Source: Planctomycetota bacterium
GTDB taxonomy: Bacteria; Planctomycetota; J058; JAJDCQ01
Length of the DNA: 64,000 nucleotides
Direction of reading: 5' to 3'
Assembly: GCA_029260755.1 (NCBI GenBank)
Contig: JAJDCQ010000065.1
Coordinates: forward strand, 62,001 to 126,000
Both the position numbers and the translations under genes were made by a program. Each line of letters starts with the position of its first letter. Position 1 is the first letter of the stretch. This document shows positions 47,150-56,474 of the stretch, in pieces. Below the pieces are notes generated by a model. That model had not been told where the DNA came from, searched no databases, and worked only from the letters and a program-made list of their open reading frames with translations.

Positions 47150-48076
47150 TCACCGGCGAGCATCCCTCGCGCCGCGCGCCGCCCGCCGCTCCTCGAGCTC
47201 GTCGATCGTCCGCGGCCAGTCGCCCTTGAGCAGCCGGGCGAGCGACCGGTCGGACAGCATCTTCCCGCCCGTCTGGCAGCGGGCGCAGTAGTTCACCTCG
47301 TTCTTCTCGACGTAGGTGATTCGCTGCACCGGCGCGCCGCACGCGGGGCACGGCTCGCCGTAGCGGCCGTGGACGGCCATCCCCTCGCGGAACGCGGTGA
47401 CCTTCTCGGGGAAGCCGTCGCCCACCACCTCGCGCGTCCGTTCGATCCAGCGCACCAGCACCTCGCGACACGAGACGAAGAGGCGCGCGACGGCGTCGTC
47501 GTCGAGGCGCTGCGTCCAGACGACCGGCGAGAGGCGCGCGGCGTGGAGGATCTCATCGGAGAAGGCGTTGCCGATCCCGTCGAAGAGGCTCTGGTCGGTG
47601 AGCGCTCGCTTGAGGGTGTGGTTGCGCGACCGGAGCCGCTCGGCGAACGCGTCGAGGTCGGCCTCGAGGACCGAGAGCCCGCCGCGACCGTGCTCGACGA
47701 GGCCGGCCTCCCCGGCGACGACGTGGAGGCTCGCGCGCTTGCGAGATGAGGCCTCGGTGAAGAGGAGCGTCGCGTCGGGGAAGTCGAGCGCGGCCAGGCC
47801 GACCTTCCCGGGGATCTTGGCGCCCGCCTTCCGCCACTTCAGGCGGCCCGCGATCATCAGATGGATGACGATGAAGAGCTCGTCCTCGAGGGCGAGGACG
47901 ATCCGCTTGCCGAGGCGCCGGACGCCGACGAGGCGCTTTCCGTGGGTGGCCGCGAGCGGCGGCTCCACCGTCCGGAGCAGGAACGGGCTCCTGATCCGCA
48001 CCCGCTCGAGCATCGCGCCGCCGAGGAGGGCGTCGATGCGCTCGCAGTAGACGGTCACGTCGGGGAGCTCCGGCAT
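47150..48076 (-). CDS. Fpg/Nei-family DNA glycosylase
   Basis: 308 residues. Base-excision repair enzyme for oxidised bases. It starts MPELPDVTVY, with Pro2 as catalytic N-terminus and Glu3. The helix-two-turn-helix has GIGNAFSDEILH. The zinc finger (CPACG then CARCQ) is present, but the strand between reads NEVNYCARCQTGGK, unlike the usual GRGTYFC, so it belongs to a variant subfamily. Start is ATG at 48076, and the length is typical. Convergent with fabH. Confidence 0.88.
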   Translation of the reverse strand: MPELPDVTVYCERIDALLGGAMLERVRIRSPFLLRTVEPPLAATHGKRLVGVRRLGKRIVLALEDELFIVIHLMIAGRLKWRKAGAKIPGKVGLAALDFPDATLLFTEASSRKRASLHVVAGEAGLVEHGRGGLSVLEADLDAFAERLRSRNHTLKRALTDQSLFDGIGNAFSDEILHAARLSPVVWTQRLDDDAVARLFVSCREVLVRWIERTREVVGDGFPEKVTAFREGMAVHGRYGEPCPACGAPVQRITYVEKNEVNYCARCQTGGKMLSDRSLARLLKGDWPRTIDELEERRAARGARDARR

Positions 48077-48205
48077 GGGGCCTCATCGTGGCACAAGCCC
48101 CGCGCCGCCAGCCACTCGCGGAGGTCGCGCGCGGCCGGCGGTTGCGAGAGGCCGCCGCCCGATCCATCGTCGCTTCGGATGCCCGTCCCGGGACCGGAGG
48201 CCTCG

Positions 48206-50374
48206 ATGCGCAGACTCGTCCTCGCCGCCCTCGCCGCCCTCATCCTCACCCTGCTCCTGCTTCCATCGACGGCGCCGCGGGACGCGGCCCGCGCCGGAGA
48301 GGGCGGCGACCCGAAGTGGACCGAGACGTGGGAGGGCTTCCCCCACTGGCGGCACGTCCACACCGACGAGCAGGTGGGCGGCAACGGCGCGAAGGTCCGC
48401 GTCGACACGAACGACCGGTGCACCGAGTGCCACGACACGGCCCGGGCGCCGAAGGGCGGCGCGGCCCTCCGCGGCGTCGCGGCCGAGGCGTGCGAGCGGT
48501 GCCACGAGCCGGGGCGCGAGGTGGCGAGGTTCGAGACCGAGACGGTGAAGGCGACCGTGATGATGCTCGACTTCGACCACCGGGTGCACTTCGACGAGGA
48601 GAAGATCGAGTGCTCGCTGTGCCACACCCTGGAGCGCCTGAACGGCGCCGGGGCGGCGCGCAAGCACGTCAAGAACCGGGGCAACGTCTTCGCCGATCAC
48701 TGGGCCGTCCCGACGATCGCCCGGTGCCGGAGCTGCCACGAGAAGCACGACACCAGCCTGCCGCGCCACGCCCCCGCGAGCGAGGACGAGGCCTGCGCGC
48801 GATGCCACGCCGAGCAGGTCATCGAGGCGACGCCGAAGCGGGCGCAGGGCAACCCAGACGCGCCGAAGGCGTTCAGCCACGCCCAGCACCTCGGCGGGGT
48901 CGACGGGGCGGCCGACATCTCGGACCGGTGCGTCGCCTGCCACCAGGGCGCGCGCGAGAGCACGCGCCTCGACGACGGCTCGCTCCACGCCCTCACCGAG
49001 GCGGTCTGCTTCGCGACCTGCCACGAGGCGCCGGTCGCCGAGAGCGGGGAGGCGATGGCCTTCGACGCGGCGGTGACGAAGAACGTCGCGAACGAGCGCT
49101 ACGCCCTGCCCGAGTTCGGCCACGCCGACCACGCGAGCCAGCGTTGCGACCGGTGCCACACCCTCGGCGCGAACGACGTCTTCGGATGGTCGGACGAGGC
49201 GAAGGGGCTGCCGGGATACGCCGGCTGCGTCGGCTCGGGCTGCCACGGCGGCGGGCAGGACGACCGGCGGGTCGAGGCGCACGAGAAGGCGAAGGAAGAA
49301 GGCCCGATGGCGTGTCGCCGGTGCCACACGGGCAACCCGAACCCGCAGCTGCGCGGCGAGCTCATCCAGGTCCAGGTGACCAAGCGACGACTCGGCCCGG
49401 TCACCTACGGCGAGAGCGCCCATCCCTACGTCTGCGCCGACGGCAAGCTCGTCGAGACGGCGGCTCAGTGCCGCGACTGCCACCGGCGCCTCGGCCTCCC
49501 GATCGAGAGCCGCATCGCCGCCAAGCCGTTCGATCACGACCTCCACTTCCCGCCGCCAGCGGGCGGCCGGACGGACGAGCAGGGTGCGCGCCGCCCCCGC
49601 GACGCGCTGCCCTCGTCTGCCGCGTGGACGGCCAACCCCGAGGGCTGCGCCGGCTGTCACCGCGGAATCGAGGCCTCCGGGGACGCGCAGACGAGCCACC
49701 TCGTCGACCTCGCCGCCGGGGAGGCGTGCGCCCGATGCCACATCGGCGACCCGCCGGCGCTCGTCGCCCCGAACGTCCGTCCCGAGGAGAAGGTCTGGGT
49801 GCCGCCCGGGTTCAGCCACGCTCGCCACGTGAACGACGAGATCTCGTGCAAGAGATGTCACGCCTGGCAGGAGCCGCAGCCGCCCGCGAAGGCAGGGGGA
49901 GCCCCTCGAGCGGGCTTCGTCCTCGTCGTGCCGACGCGGCAGCTCTGCAAGGAGTGCCACGATCATCAGACGGGCGGTCCCGGATTCGCCGTCACCGGCC
50001 CGTCGGCGCTCGGCAAGTGCAACTTCTGCCACACCGGCGAGAGCATCTTCCTCGCCGGGACCGAGCCCCGGAGGGTCGCCCGCTGGTCGAGCGCGACGGT
50101 GAAGGCGCGGCTCGGGCGACACCACCGCGACTACGAGGGCGCCTGCAACCGCTGCCACGTGCGGGTCGGCCCGGACGGCGAGCCGAAGGGGTTCGAGGTC
50201 GAGCGTGAGGTCGTCGGCAGGATCGTCTACGAGAAGTTCGAGCACCCGCCGGCGCCGAAGGGCACCCTCGACGATGTCCAGAGATGGTGTCTGACCTGCC
50301 ACATCAAGCGGCGCGGCCAGAAGGATCCGAAGAAGGAGCTCGAGGATCTCGACCGCGACGAGCGCGGCGAGTGA
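48206..50374 (+). CDS. Exported multihaem cytochrome c with 18 candidate haem sites
   Basis: 722 residues with a signal peptide (~1-30). I count 16 CXXCH sites (CTECH, CERCH, CSLCH, CRSCH, CARCH, CVACH, CDRCH, CRRCH, CRDCH, CAGCH, CARCH, CKRCH, CKECH, CNFCH, CNRCH, CLTCH) plus one CX3CH (CFATCH) and one CX4CH (CVGSGCH). Abundant extra His residues (FDHRVHF, FSHAQHL, FGHADHA, FSHARHV) are candidate distal ligands. It would carry electrons in the periplasm or at the surface. No quinone oxidase, porin or partner cytochrome is next to it. ATG at 48206 has GGAGG five bases upstream; the frame is open further back. Overlapping minus-strand frames are shadows. Confidence 0.88.
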   Translation: MRRLVLAALAALILTLLLLPSTAPRDAARAGEGGDPKWTETWEGFPHWRHVHTDEQVGGNGAKVRVDTNDRCTECHDTARAPKGGAALRGVAAEACERCHEPGREVARFETETVKATVMMLDFDHRVHFDEEKIECSLCHTLERLNGAGAARKHVKNRGNVFADHWAVPTIARCRSCHEKHDTSLPRHAPASEDEACARCHAEQVIEATPKRAQGNPDAPKAFSHAQHLGGVDGAADISDRCVACHQGARESTRLDDGSLHALTEAVCFATCHEAPVAESGEAMAFDAAVTKNVANERYALPEFGHADHASQRCDRCHTLGANDVFGWSDEAKGLPGYAGCVGSGCHGGGQDDRRVEAHEKAKEEGPMACRRCHTGNPNPQLRGELIQVQVTKRRLGPVTYGESAHPYVCADGKLVETAAQCRDCHRRLGLPIESRIAAKPFDHDLHFPPPAGGRTDEQGARRPRDALPSSAAWTANPEGCAGCHRGIEASGDAQTSHLVDLAAGEACARCHIGDPPALVAPNVRPEEKVWVPPGFSHARHVNDEISCKRCHAWQEPQPPAKAGGAPRAGFVLVVPTRQLCKECHDHQTGGPGFAVTGPSALGKCNFCHTGESIFLAGTEPRRVARWSSATVKARLGRHHRDYEGACNRCHVRVGPDGEPKGFEVEREVVGRIVYEKFEHPPAPKGTLDDVQRWCLTCHIKRRGQKDPKKELEDLDRDERGE

Positions 50375-50419
50375 TCCGCGGGTAGCGACCGGTTCGCTCC
50401 AGGGTTAGGGTCGTGGCCC

Positions 50420-52678
50420 ATGCGCTCGCTCCTGCCGCTCCGCGCCTTCGTCCTCCTCGGCGCGCTCCTCATGTTCGGGATGGAGCCGCTCGTCGGGCGG
50501 CTGCTGCTCCCCCTCTACGGTGGCAGCTTCCAGGTCTGGACGACCTGCCTGATGTTCTTCCAGGGGGCGCTCCTGCTGGGCTACCTCTACGTCCACGGGA
50601 TCGCGCCAAGGATCGGGCGCGGCCACTTCGTCTTCCTCCTCCTGCCGCTCGTCCTCTTGCCGATCGCGCCGTGGGCGTGGCCGCCCGACCACGACGACCC
50701 GATCCTCTCGATCATCGTCAGCCTCACCCTCGGCGTCGGGCTGCCGTTCGTCGCGCTCGGGAGCACCGCCGTCCTCGCCCAGCGCTGGCTCGCCGACTCG
50801 AGCCACGCCGAGCGCGAGGACCCGTACGTCCTCTACTCGTTCAGCAACGGCGGCAGCCTGGTCGCGCTCCTCGCCTACCCGCTCCTCGCCGAGCCGCTCC
50901 TCGGCCTCACGGCGCAGCGCTGGGCCTGGAGCGCGGGCTACCTCGTCTACGTCCTCGTCGCGATCGGCGCCTGGGCATCCCTGCCGAAGCGGGAGGCGGC
51001 GACGACGGCCAGCGCGACGGCCAGCGCGACTCTGGCGGCGACGCCCGACGACGCGGCGCCGAGCTCGACGGAGCCGGCCAAGGGGCCCCCGGGCGCGCGT
51101 GACTGGGCGGTCTGGCTGCTCCTCTCGGCGATCCCGAGCGGGCTCCTCCTCGCCGTGACGAACGTGATCGCCCTCGACGTCGGCTCGATGCCGCTCGTCT
51201 GGGTCATCCCGCTCGCGATCTACCTCTCGACGTTCATCCTCATCTTCGGGCGGAGCCCGGTGTACCCCGACGCGGTGAGGCGCCTGTGGCCGCTCGTCGC
51301 GGCGGCCGGTGTGGCCGTGCAGACCGGCGGCTACGGCTCGGTCGACCTCTTCGACGGGCTGCTGCACCTGGTCGTCCTGTTCATCGTCTGCCTCGTCGGC
51401 CACGGCGAGCTGCACCGCGAGCGCCCCGCCCCGGAGCATCTGACGAAGTTTTATCTCGCCCTCGGCATCGGCGGCTGGGTCGGCGGCGTCTTCGTCTCGC
51501 TCGGCGCGCCGCTCATCTTCAACGGGCTCTACGAGTATCCGCTCCTGATCGGCGCCCTGATGCTCGTCCTCGCCGTCCTGCGACGCGAGGCGCTCCGGAG
51601 CTGGCTCGGCGAGACGAAGAAGGTCGTCGTCGTCGCGATGGCGGTCTACCTCGTCGGCGCGGCGGTCTTCGCGGTGAAGGGCGTCGTCCCGGGCGGTCCC
51701 TACGAGGATCACTACTTCCACCGCAACTTCTACGGCCTCTACCGCGTGCGCGACTACGAGGCGAAGATCCCGCCGGAGCTCATCGAAGCCGCGAAGGACG
51801 AGCCCGGCGCGCTCCGCGTCCTCGAGCGAAACATCGGCCTGCGCGTGCTCCTCCACGGGACGACGAACCACGGGGCGCAGCGCTGGGACGAGGCGCACCC
51901 CGAGCGGAACGAGCCGGTCCACTACTACCACCCCCACGGGGCGTTCGCGCAGCTCATGAGGGTGACGGGCGAGCGAGGGAAGCGAACCGCCGCGATCGTC
52001 GGGCTGGGCGCCGGGGTGCTGGTCTCCTACTTCGACGAGGGCGAGGAGGTCGTCTACTACGAGCTCGACCCCGACAACGACGAGATCGCGCGGGAGTGGT
52101 TCGGTTTCCTCGACGACGCGACCGCGAGCCTCCGCGTCGTCGAGGGCGACGCGCGCCTGCGGATCGAGGAGGACGCGGCGGCGAACGGGCCGAGCTACGA
52201 CCTGATCGTCATCGACGCGTTCAGCTCCGACGCGATCCCGACCCACCTCCTCACCGTCGAGGCGATGCGGTCCTACGGGCGAGCGCTCAAGCCGGGAGGC
52301 GTCCTCGCCCTCCACGTCTCGAACCGCTACTACGAGCTCATCCCCGTCGTCGCCGCGACCGCCGAGGAGGCGTTCGATGGGAAGCGGACCGGGCTGTGGG
52401 TGAAGCGGCACCACGGGCTGGCGAAGCCCTACGAGATCGCCCACGACCTCATCCTCTTCACCGACGACGAGGCGCTCCTCGACCGCTTCCGAAGGGGCGA
52501 GGGGACGCTCCCCCCCAAACCCACCGAGGAAGGCCCCCTCCTCGCCCCCGAGTACATCCCCTGGCACCCCGCCACGGGCCCCGAGTCCAAGCTCCCGAAG
52601 GTGCCCGCCTGGACCGACGACTACGCCAGCATCATCGGACCACTCTGGCTCCGCATCTCCCCACCCCAAAACGACTAA
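50420..52678 (+). CDS. Membrane protein fused to a spermidine synthase-like domain
   Basis: 752 residues. The N-terminal ~420 residues contain about ten hydrophobic helices (LLGALLMFGMEPLVGRLLL onwards). The C-terminal ~240 residues form a Rossmann spermidine-synthase-like unit: IVGLGAGVLVSYF, YYELDPDN, EGDARLRIEE, YDLIVIDAFSSDAIP. Spermidine-specific Asp and amine-binding residues were not confirmed, so the substrate is unknown. Such fused MFS/spermidine synthases are widespread in bacteria. ATG at 50420. Ends just before the 29-bp palindrome. Confidence 0.85.
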   Translation: MRSLLPLRAFVLLGALLMFGMEPLVGRLLLPLYGGSFQVWTTCLMFFQGALLLGYLYVHGIAPRIGRGHFVFLLLPLVLLPIAPWAWPPDHDDPILSIIVSLTLGVGLPFVALGSTAVLAQRWLADSSHAEREDPYVLYSFSNGGSLVALLAYPLLAEPLLGLTAQRWAWSAGYLVYVLVAIGAWASLPKREAATTASATASATLAATPDDAAPSSTEPAKGPPGARDWAVWLLLSAIPSGLLLAVTNVIALDVGSMPLVWVIPLAIYLSTFILIFGRSPVYPDAVRRLWPLVAAAGVAVQTGGYGSVDLFDGLLHLVVLFIVCLVGHGELHRERPAPEHLTKFYLALGIGGWVGGVFVSLGAPLIFNGLYEYPLLIGALMLVLAVLRREALRSWLGETKKVVVVAMAVYLVGAAVFAVKGVVPGGPYEDHYFHRNFYGLYRVRDYEAKIPPELIEAAKDEPGALRVLERNIGLRVLLHGTTNHGAQRWDEAHPERNEPVHYYHPHGAFAQLMRVTGERGKRTAAIVGLGAGVLVSYFDEGEEVVYYELDPDNDEIAREWFGFLDDATASLRVVEGDARLRIEEDAAANGPSYDLIVIDAFSSDAIPTHLLTVEAMRSYGRALKPGGVLALHVSNRYYELIPVVAATAEEAFDGKRTGLWVKRHHGLAKPYEIAHDLILFTDDEALLDRFRRGEGTLPPKPTEEGPLLAPEYIPWHPATGPESKLPKVPAWTDDYASIIGPLWLRISPPQND

Positions 52679-52685
52679 CACCCAA

Positions 52686-52751
52686 AGGGGTCAGGTCCAG
52701 TATTTTTACCATTTAGCCCTCCAAATGGTAAAAATACTGGACCTGACCCCT
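52686..52751. repeat. Perfect 29-bp palindrome with an 8-base loop
   Basis: Arms 52686-52714 and 52723-52751 pair without mismatch; the arm starts AGGGGTCAGGTCCAGTATTT. The loop is AGCCCTCC. It has the same GGGGTCAGGTC core as the 118-bp repeats, pointing to one mobile REP family. It lies between convergent genes and may also end transcription. Confidence 0.8.
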
Positions 52752-52797
52752 CGGGAGGTAAGTGACTGGGGGTTGGTTTGTTGCGGTGGGGGTGTGT

Positions 52798-53238
52798 TCA
52801 GGCGTCGTTTCGCATTCCGGCGATGGTGATGGCTCCTTCGGCGGCGGTCTCGCCTTCGACGCTGGCCCGGACGTCGAACCGGGCGGCCGAGCCGAAGCGG
52901 CGCTCGAGGGTCGACTCGAGGATGATCCGCTCGCCGGGATGGATCAGGCGGCGGAAGCGCATCCGGTCGACCTCGGCGAGGTACCCGCGGACCGGCGTCC
53001 CGTCCTCGGGGATGAGCGCGAGCCCCGATGCCTGGGCGAGCGCCTCGATGAGGATCACCCCCGGAACGAGCGGCTCGTCGGGAAGGTGGTTCTCGAAGAC
53101 TCGATCCCCGTCTGGGAAGGTCTTCGCCGCCTTCACCCGGACACCCGGCTCGAGCTCGAGCACCTCTTCGACGAAGAGGAACGGCGGCTTCTGCGGGAGC
53201 TGGTCGATGACCCGGTCGAGCGGGCGGTCGTCGGTCAC
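52798..53238 (-). CDS. FabZ-like hot-dog dehydratase
   Basis: 146 residues. A 3-hydroxyacyl-ACP dehydratase fold: His51 in ENHLPDEPLVPGV and Glu65 in LIEALAQ, the catalytic pair, then MRFRRLIHPGE. It probably removes water from 3-hydroxyacyl-ACP in the chain-building cycle of the cluster. Start is GTG at 53238 in GTGA with the methyltransferase stop. Last gene of the seven-gene operon. Confidence 0.85.
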   Translation of the reverse strand: MTDDRPLDRVIDQLPQKPPFLFVEEVLELEPGVRVKAAKTFPDGDRVFENHLPDEPLVPGVILIEALAQASGLALIPEDGTPVRGYLAEVDRMRFRRLIHPGERIILESTLERRFGSAARFDVRASVEGETAAEGAITIAGMRNDA

Positions 53239-54350
53239 GGGGCGGCGCTCCCTTCGCTCTTCGCGATGATCCCGGCCATCGAGTACGTCGGGTAGACGCG
53301 GACCGCCGCGTCGAGGTCCGGCAGGAACGTGACGTCGCCGAACCCGGCCCCCTCGAGCGCGCGCCGCCACGCGGCGCCGTCGCGGAAGCCCGCCGCGTCG
53401 TCCTGGGGGAGGAGCGCGAAGACGAGCTCGATCGGGACCGAGAGGCCCGGTCGCGGCCGGACGCCCTCGCCGAGAACGAGGGCGCCGCCGGGGGCGAGCG
53501 CCCGGCGCAGCTCGCGAAGCGAGGCGTCGAGGTCGCGCGCGACGTGGACCGTGTTCACGGCGAAGACGAGGTCGACGCTGCCGGGCGGCACGCCCTGATC
53601 GGCGAGCGGCCGGTCGAGGTCGACCCGCGAGACCTGAAGCCGCTCGCGCGAGGCCGCGCCGAGGCGCTCCTCGACCCGCGCCCGCCCGCGGCGGAGGAAG
53701 CTCGGGAACGGCTCGGTGAACCGGTAGCTCGCGATGCGGTCGCCAAGCCGGTCGAGGAGCGCGACCGCCCCGCTCCCGCAGCCGCCGCCGACCTCGAGGA
53801 CGCGCAGGTCCGAGCGTCCGGCGAACGCCCGGGAGGCGGCCTCGGCCGCGATGAGGTTGATCGGGTGGTAGGCCGCGTTCGCCTCGTCGAAGTAGCGCTC
53901 CCAGAGCTCGATCGCGTCGCGCGCGAACAGGACGGCCGGTCCGTCGACCTCGCCGCGGAGGAACGCGGCGCCCGAGGAGACGACCCGCTCGATCAGCTCG
54001 AAGGTCGATCCCGCGGCCGCGCCGTGCTCCGCGACGGCCGCCGCGAGGGCGTCGTCGGGGAACGGAGCCGCGCGAGCCCCGTCCTCCGCGCGGAGGCCGG
54101 CGTCCTCGAGACGGCGCCGCAGGAACCGGTGGAAGCCGACGCGCCGCGGATCGACGTCGTGCTCGCCGAGCTCGTCGAGGATCCGGAGGCAGCCGCGGTC
54201 GACGACGGCCGCGATGAGCTCGTCGAGGACGAACAGCTCCGGCGACCAGCACGGGGCCGGGAGGTCGGCGAACGGCGAGAGGTCGAGCTCCGCGTAGGGG
54301 ACGGCCGTCCGGAACGGCCGCGCCGGGATCGCCCCGGCGGCCTCGTTCAC
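53235..54350 (-). CDS. PKS-style SAM methyltransferase
   Basis: 371 residues. A ~180-residue N-terminal helical region precedes a class I SAM fold: VLEVGGGCGSGAVALL (~184-199), acidic TEPFPSF, VDLVFAVNTVHVARDL and LAPGGALVLGE. The arrangement and YHPINLIAAEAA recall C-methyltransferase domains of polyketide synthases, so it may methylate the chain. O-methylation cannot be excluded. Start is GTG at 54350 inside GTGA with the ACP stop. Confidence 0.8.
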   Translation of the reverse strand: MNEAAGAIPARPFRTAVPYAELDLSPFADLPAPCWSPELFVLDELIAAVVDRGCLRILDELGEHDVDPRRVGFHRFLRRRLEDAGLRAEDGARAAPFPDDALAAAVAEHGAAAGSTFELIERVVSSGAAFLRGEVDGPAVLFARDAIELWERYFDEANAAYHPINLIAAEAASRAFAGRSDLRVLEVGGGCGSGAVALLDRLGDRIASYRFTEPFPSFLRRGRARVEERLGAASRERLQVSRVDLDRPLADQGVPPGSVDLVFAVNTVHVARDLDASLRELRRALAPGGALVLGEGVRPRPGLSVPIELVFALLPQDDAAGFRDGAAWRRALEGAGFGDVTFLPDLDAAVRVYPTYSMAGIIAKSEGSAAP

Positions 54351-54613
54351 GAGAGGCCGCCCCGCTCGACGAGGTAGTCGGCCAGCGCGTCGACGTTCAC
54401 GAAGACCTTGCGCGCCTCGTCCTCGCTCCCGATCACGACCGAGAACGCCTGCTCGACGCCGCTGACGAGCTCGATCGCGTCGACCGAGTCGAGGCCGAGC
54501 CCCTCCTCGCCGAAGAGCGGCGCCTGGTCCGCGATCTCGCCAGGCTCCATCCGCAGACGAAGATGCTTGACGAGCATCTCCTTCACCTTCGTCTTCTGCG
54601 CGTCGGTCGCCAT
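54347..54613 (-). CDS. Acyl carrier protein
   Basis: 88 residues, four-helix ACP. The phosphopantetheine site is Ser43 in GLDSVDAIELV. It carries the growing chain for the ketosynthases next door. ATG at 54613; stop overlaps the methyltransferase start. It lies 12 bases after the short ketosynthase-like gene. A phosphopantetheinyl transferase is not in this window. Confidence 0.9.
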   Translation of the reverse strand: MATDAQKTKVKEMLVKHLRLRMEPGEIADQAPLFGEEGLGLDSVDAIELVSGVEQAFSVVIGSEDEARKVFVNVDALADYLVERGGLS

Positions 54614-54624
54614 GGACGTTCTCT

Positions 54625-55395
54625 CTACGAGCGGGACGACGAGGCCGTCACGAGCCCGACCTCCCCGTCCGCGTCGTGGCGCAGGACGAGTCGGCCGCAG
54701 GCCCCGTTCTCACAGAAGAGGCGCGTCGCCGCAAGCAGGCCGGGGGCGGCGAACGACCGGGCCGCGGGCGCGACGTCGTCGAGCAGCCCGTCGGTCGATG
54801 CGCGGGCCTCCGCGGGAATCTCCGCGCCCACCCCGAGCGCCTCTGCCCGCTCGATCCGGAGCCCGCCCGTCGGCGCCCCCGCCTCGAGGCACCACGCGAC
54901 CGCGAGGCGCAGCGCCGGCTCGGCCGTCACGGTCAGGGCCGCCACGGCGAGCCGCTCCACCCGACCGAGCGCGATCGCGTCGACGGCGTGACCGAGCGCC
55001 GCGATCCCCGCCGTCCCGCCTCGCACGAGGACGCTCTGGTGGCGGCGAAGCCCGAAGCAGACGCCGGCGGCGGCGGCCGTCGAGCTCGGCAGCGCGAAGA
55101 GGAAGTCGGTCGGGCGCCGCGACGCCGCATCATCGCGGTCGAGCGCCGCCGCGAAGCGCGCCGCCGGACCCGCGGCCTGATGGTCGACGCCGACGAAGAG
55201 GCCGCCGGCGACCTCATAGCCCGTCCCCGGCTCCCACCACCCCGCCGCGACGAGCGCGGACGCGAGCGCGTCGACGAGCGGCCGCGCATCCTCGTGGAGC
55301 GGCCGCCGCCGGTTCCACCGGCGGGGAAAGAGATCTTCGAGCTCCGGACGCCCCTCCCGCGCGACGCCGGTCCCGGTGACGACGACCGACCTCAC
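54625..55395 (-). CDS. Short ketosynthase-like protein lacking the active-site Cys
   Basis: 256 residues, about the N-terminal half of a ketosynthase fold (like standalone ketoacyl-synt_2 or chain-length-factor proteins). FALPSSTAAAAGVCFGLRR matches the strand before the elbow, but the elbow reads RGGTAGIAALGHA with Thr where Cys is expected, and no HGTG or GH motif follows. It probably works as a partner subunit. Start is GTG at 55395 in GTGA with the previous stop. Confidence 0.7.
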   Translation of the reverse strand: MRSVVVTGTGVAREGRPELEDLFPRRWNRRRPLHEDARPLVDALASALVAAGWWEPGTGYEVAGGLFVGVDHQAAGPAARFAAALDRDDAASRRPTDFLFALPSSTAAAAGVCFGLRRHQSVLVRGGTAGIAALGHAVDAIALGRVERLAVAALTVTAEPALRLAVAWCLEAGAPTGGLRIERAEALGVGAEIPAEARASTDGLLDDVAPAARSFAAPGLLAATRLFCENGACGRLVLRHDADGEVGLVTASSSRS

Positions 55396-56474
55396 GCCTC
55401 GCCCCCCGGCGGCGGCGCGACCAGGACGGCGCCGTTCTGGCCGCCGAACCCGACGGTGAGGGCGAGGACCCGTCGCGGCTTCGCCGCGACGAGCTGGGCT
55501 GCGTGCCCGAGACCGACGGCGCCGGTCGCGGCGAGGACGTGCCCCGTGACCGACTCCCAGCTCGCCCGCGGCGGGCGCGCGGCGCCGGCCGCGTCGAACG
55601 CGCGGGCGAGGGCGGCGTCGTACATCGCGTCGTAGACCGGCGTCCCCGCCGCCGTGAGCGTGACGAGGTCGACGTCGGCCGGCGCGACCGACGCGTCGTC
55701 GAGGGCCGCCGCGATCGCCTCGGCCATCCCGGCCCCCGCGAGGTCGGGCGAGGTGAGGTGGACCGCGTCCGAGACGAGGCTCCGCCCCGCCACGATCGCC
55801 GGAGGCTCCACTCCCCGCGCGCGCGCTCGGGCGAGCGGCTCGAGGACGCAGGCCGCGGCCGCCTCGCCCAGAACGATCCCGGGCCGCCCGTCGGGGTGGC
55901 GATCCGACGGCGGGAGCGCGATGGCCTCGAGCGACGCGAAGCCCGCGAGCATGAACCGCGAGAGCGTCTCGAGCCCGGCCACGACCATCGCGTCGGCCCG
56001 CTCGAACGCGAGGTCGGCCGCCGCCTGCTCGAGGGCGCAGAGCGCGGAGGCGCAGGTGACCGAGAACGTCGCCCGGGGTCCGCCCAGACCCGCCGCGTCG
56101 GCGACCTCGTCGGTGACCGCGTGCAGTGCGAGGGCGGGCGCGGCGGCCGCCTCGTCGCGCTCCATCGCGCCGAGGGCCGTGCCGAGGGTGAGCCCCGTTC
56201 GCGCCGGGTCGGGCCGCCCGGCCGCGTCGAGCGCCTCGGCGATCGCCGCGGCGAGCGCCGCGATACCCCGATCGGGATGGCCCGGCGGAACGCGCGTGAG
56301 GGCGTCATCGAACCTCGCGCCGTCGCCGAGCGACAGCCCCAACGCAACGGCATCGGGGATCGGACCGATCCGCGAGGCGCCGGCGGCGATCGCCTCGGCC
56401 AGCGCGCGGGCGCCCGCACCGGCGGGGCTCGTCACGCCCCACCCGGAGATCGCGATCGTCGGCGTCGAGCTCAC
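55392..56474 (-). CDS. Ketosynthase-like protein with incomplete active site
   Basis: 360 residues. Ketosynthase fold with Cys131 in VTCASALCAL and His302 in VTGHVLAATGAVG, but the first catalytic His (HGTGT) is replaced in LTAAGTPVYDA and the usual Lys before GH is absent. It may act as an acyltransferase-like or weak condensing partner. Start is GTG at 56474, in GTGA with the preceding stop. Confidence 0.75.
   Translation of the reverse strand: MSSTPTIAISGWGVTSPAGAGARALAEAIAAGASRIGPIPDAVALGLSLGDGARFDDALTRVPPGHPDRGIAALAAAIAEALDAAGRPDPARTGLTLGTALGAMERDEAAAAPALALHAVTDEVADAAGLGGPRATFSVTCASALCALEQAAADLAFERADAMVVAGLETLSRFMLAGFASLEAIALPPSDRHPDGRPGIVLGEAAAACVLEPLARARARGVEPPAIVAGRSLVSDAVHLTSPDLAGAGMAEAIAAALDDASVAPADVDLVTLTAAGTPVYDAMYDAALARAFDAAGAARPPRASWESVTGHVLAATGAVGLGHAAQLVAAKPRRVLALTVGFGGQNGAVLVAPPPGGEA

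Noticed and set aside
48088..48102. Sigma54 promoter before the cytochrome gene (TGGCACAAGCCCCGC)
   Set aside because: The -24 half fits, but the -12 half has CCGC instead of TTGC and the leader would be long.
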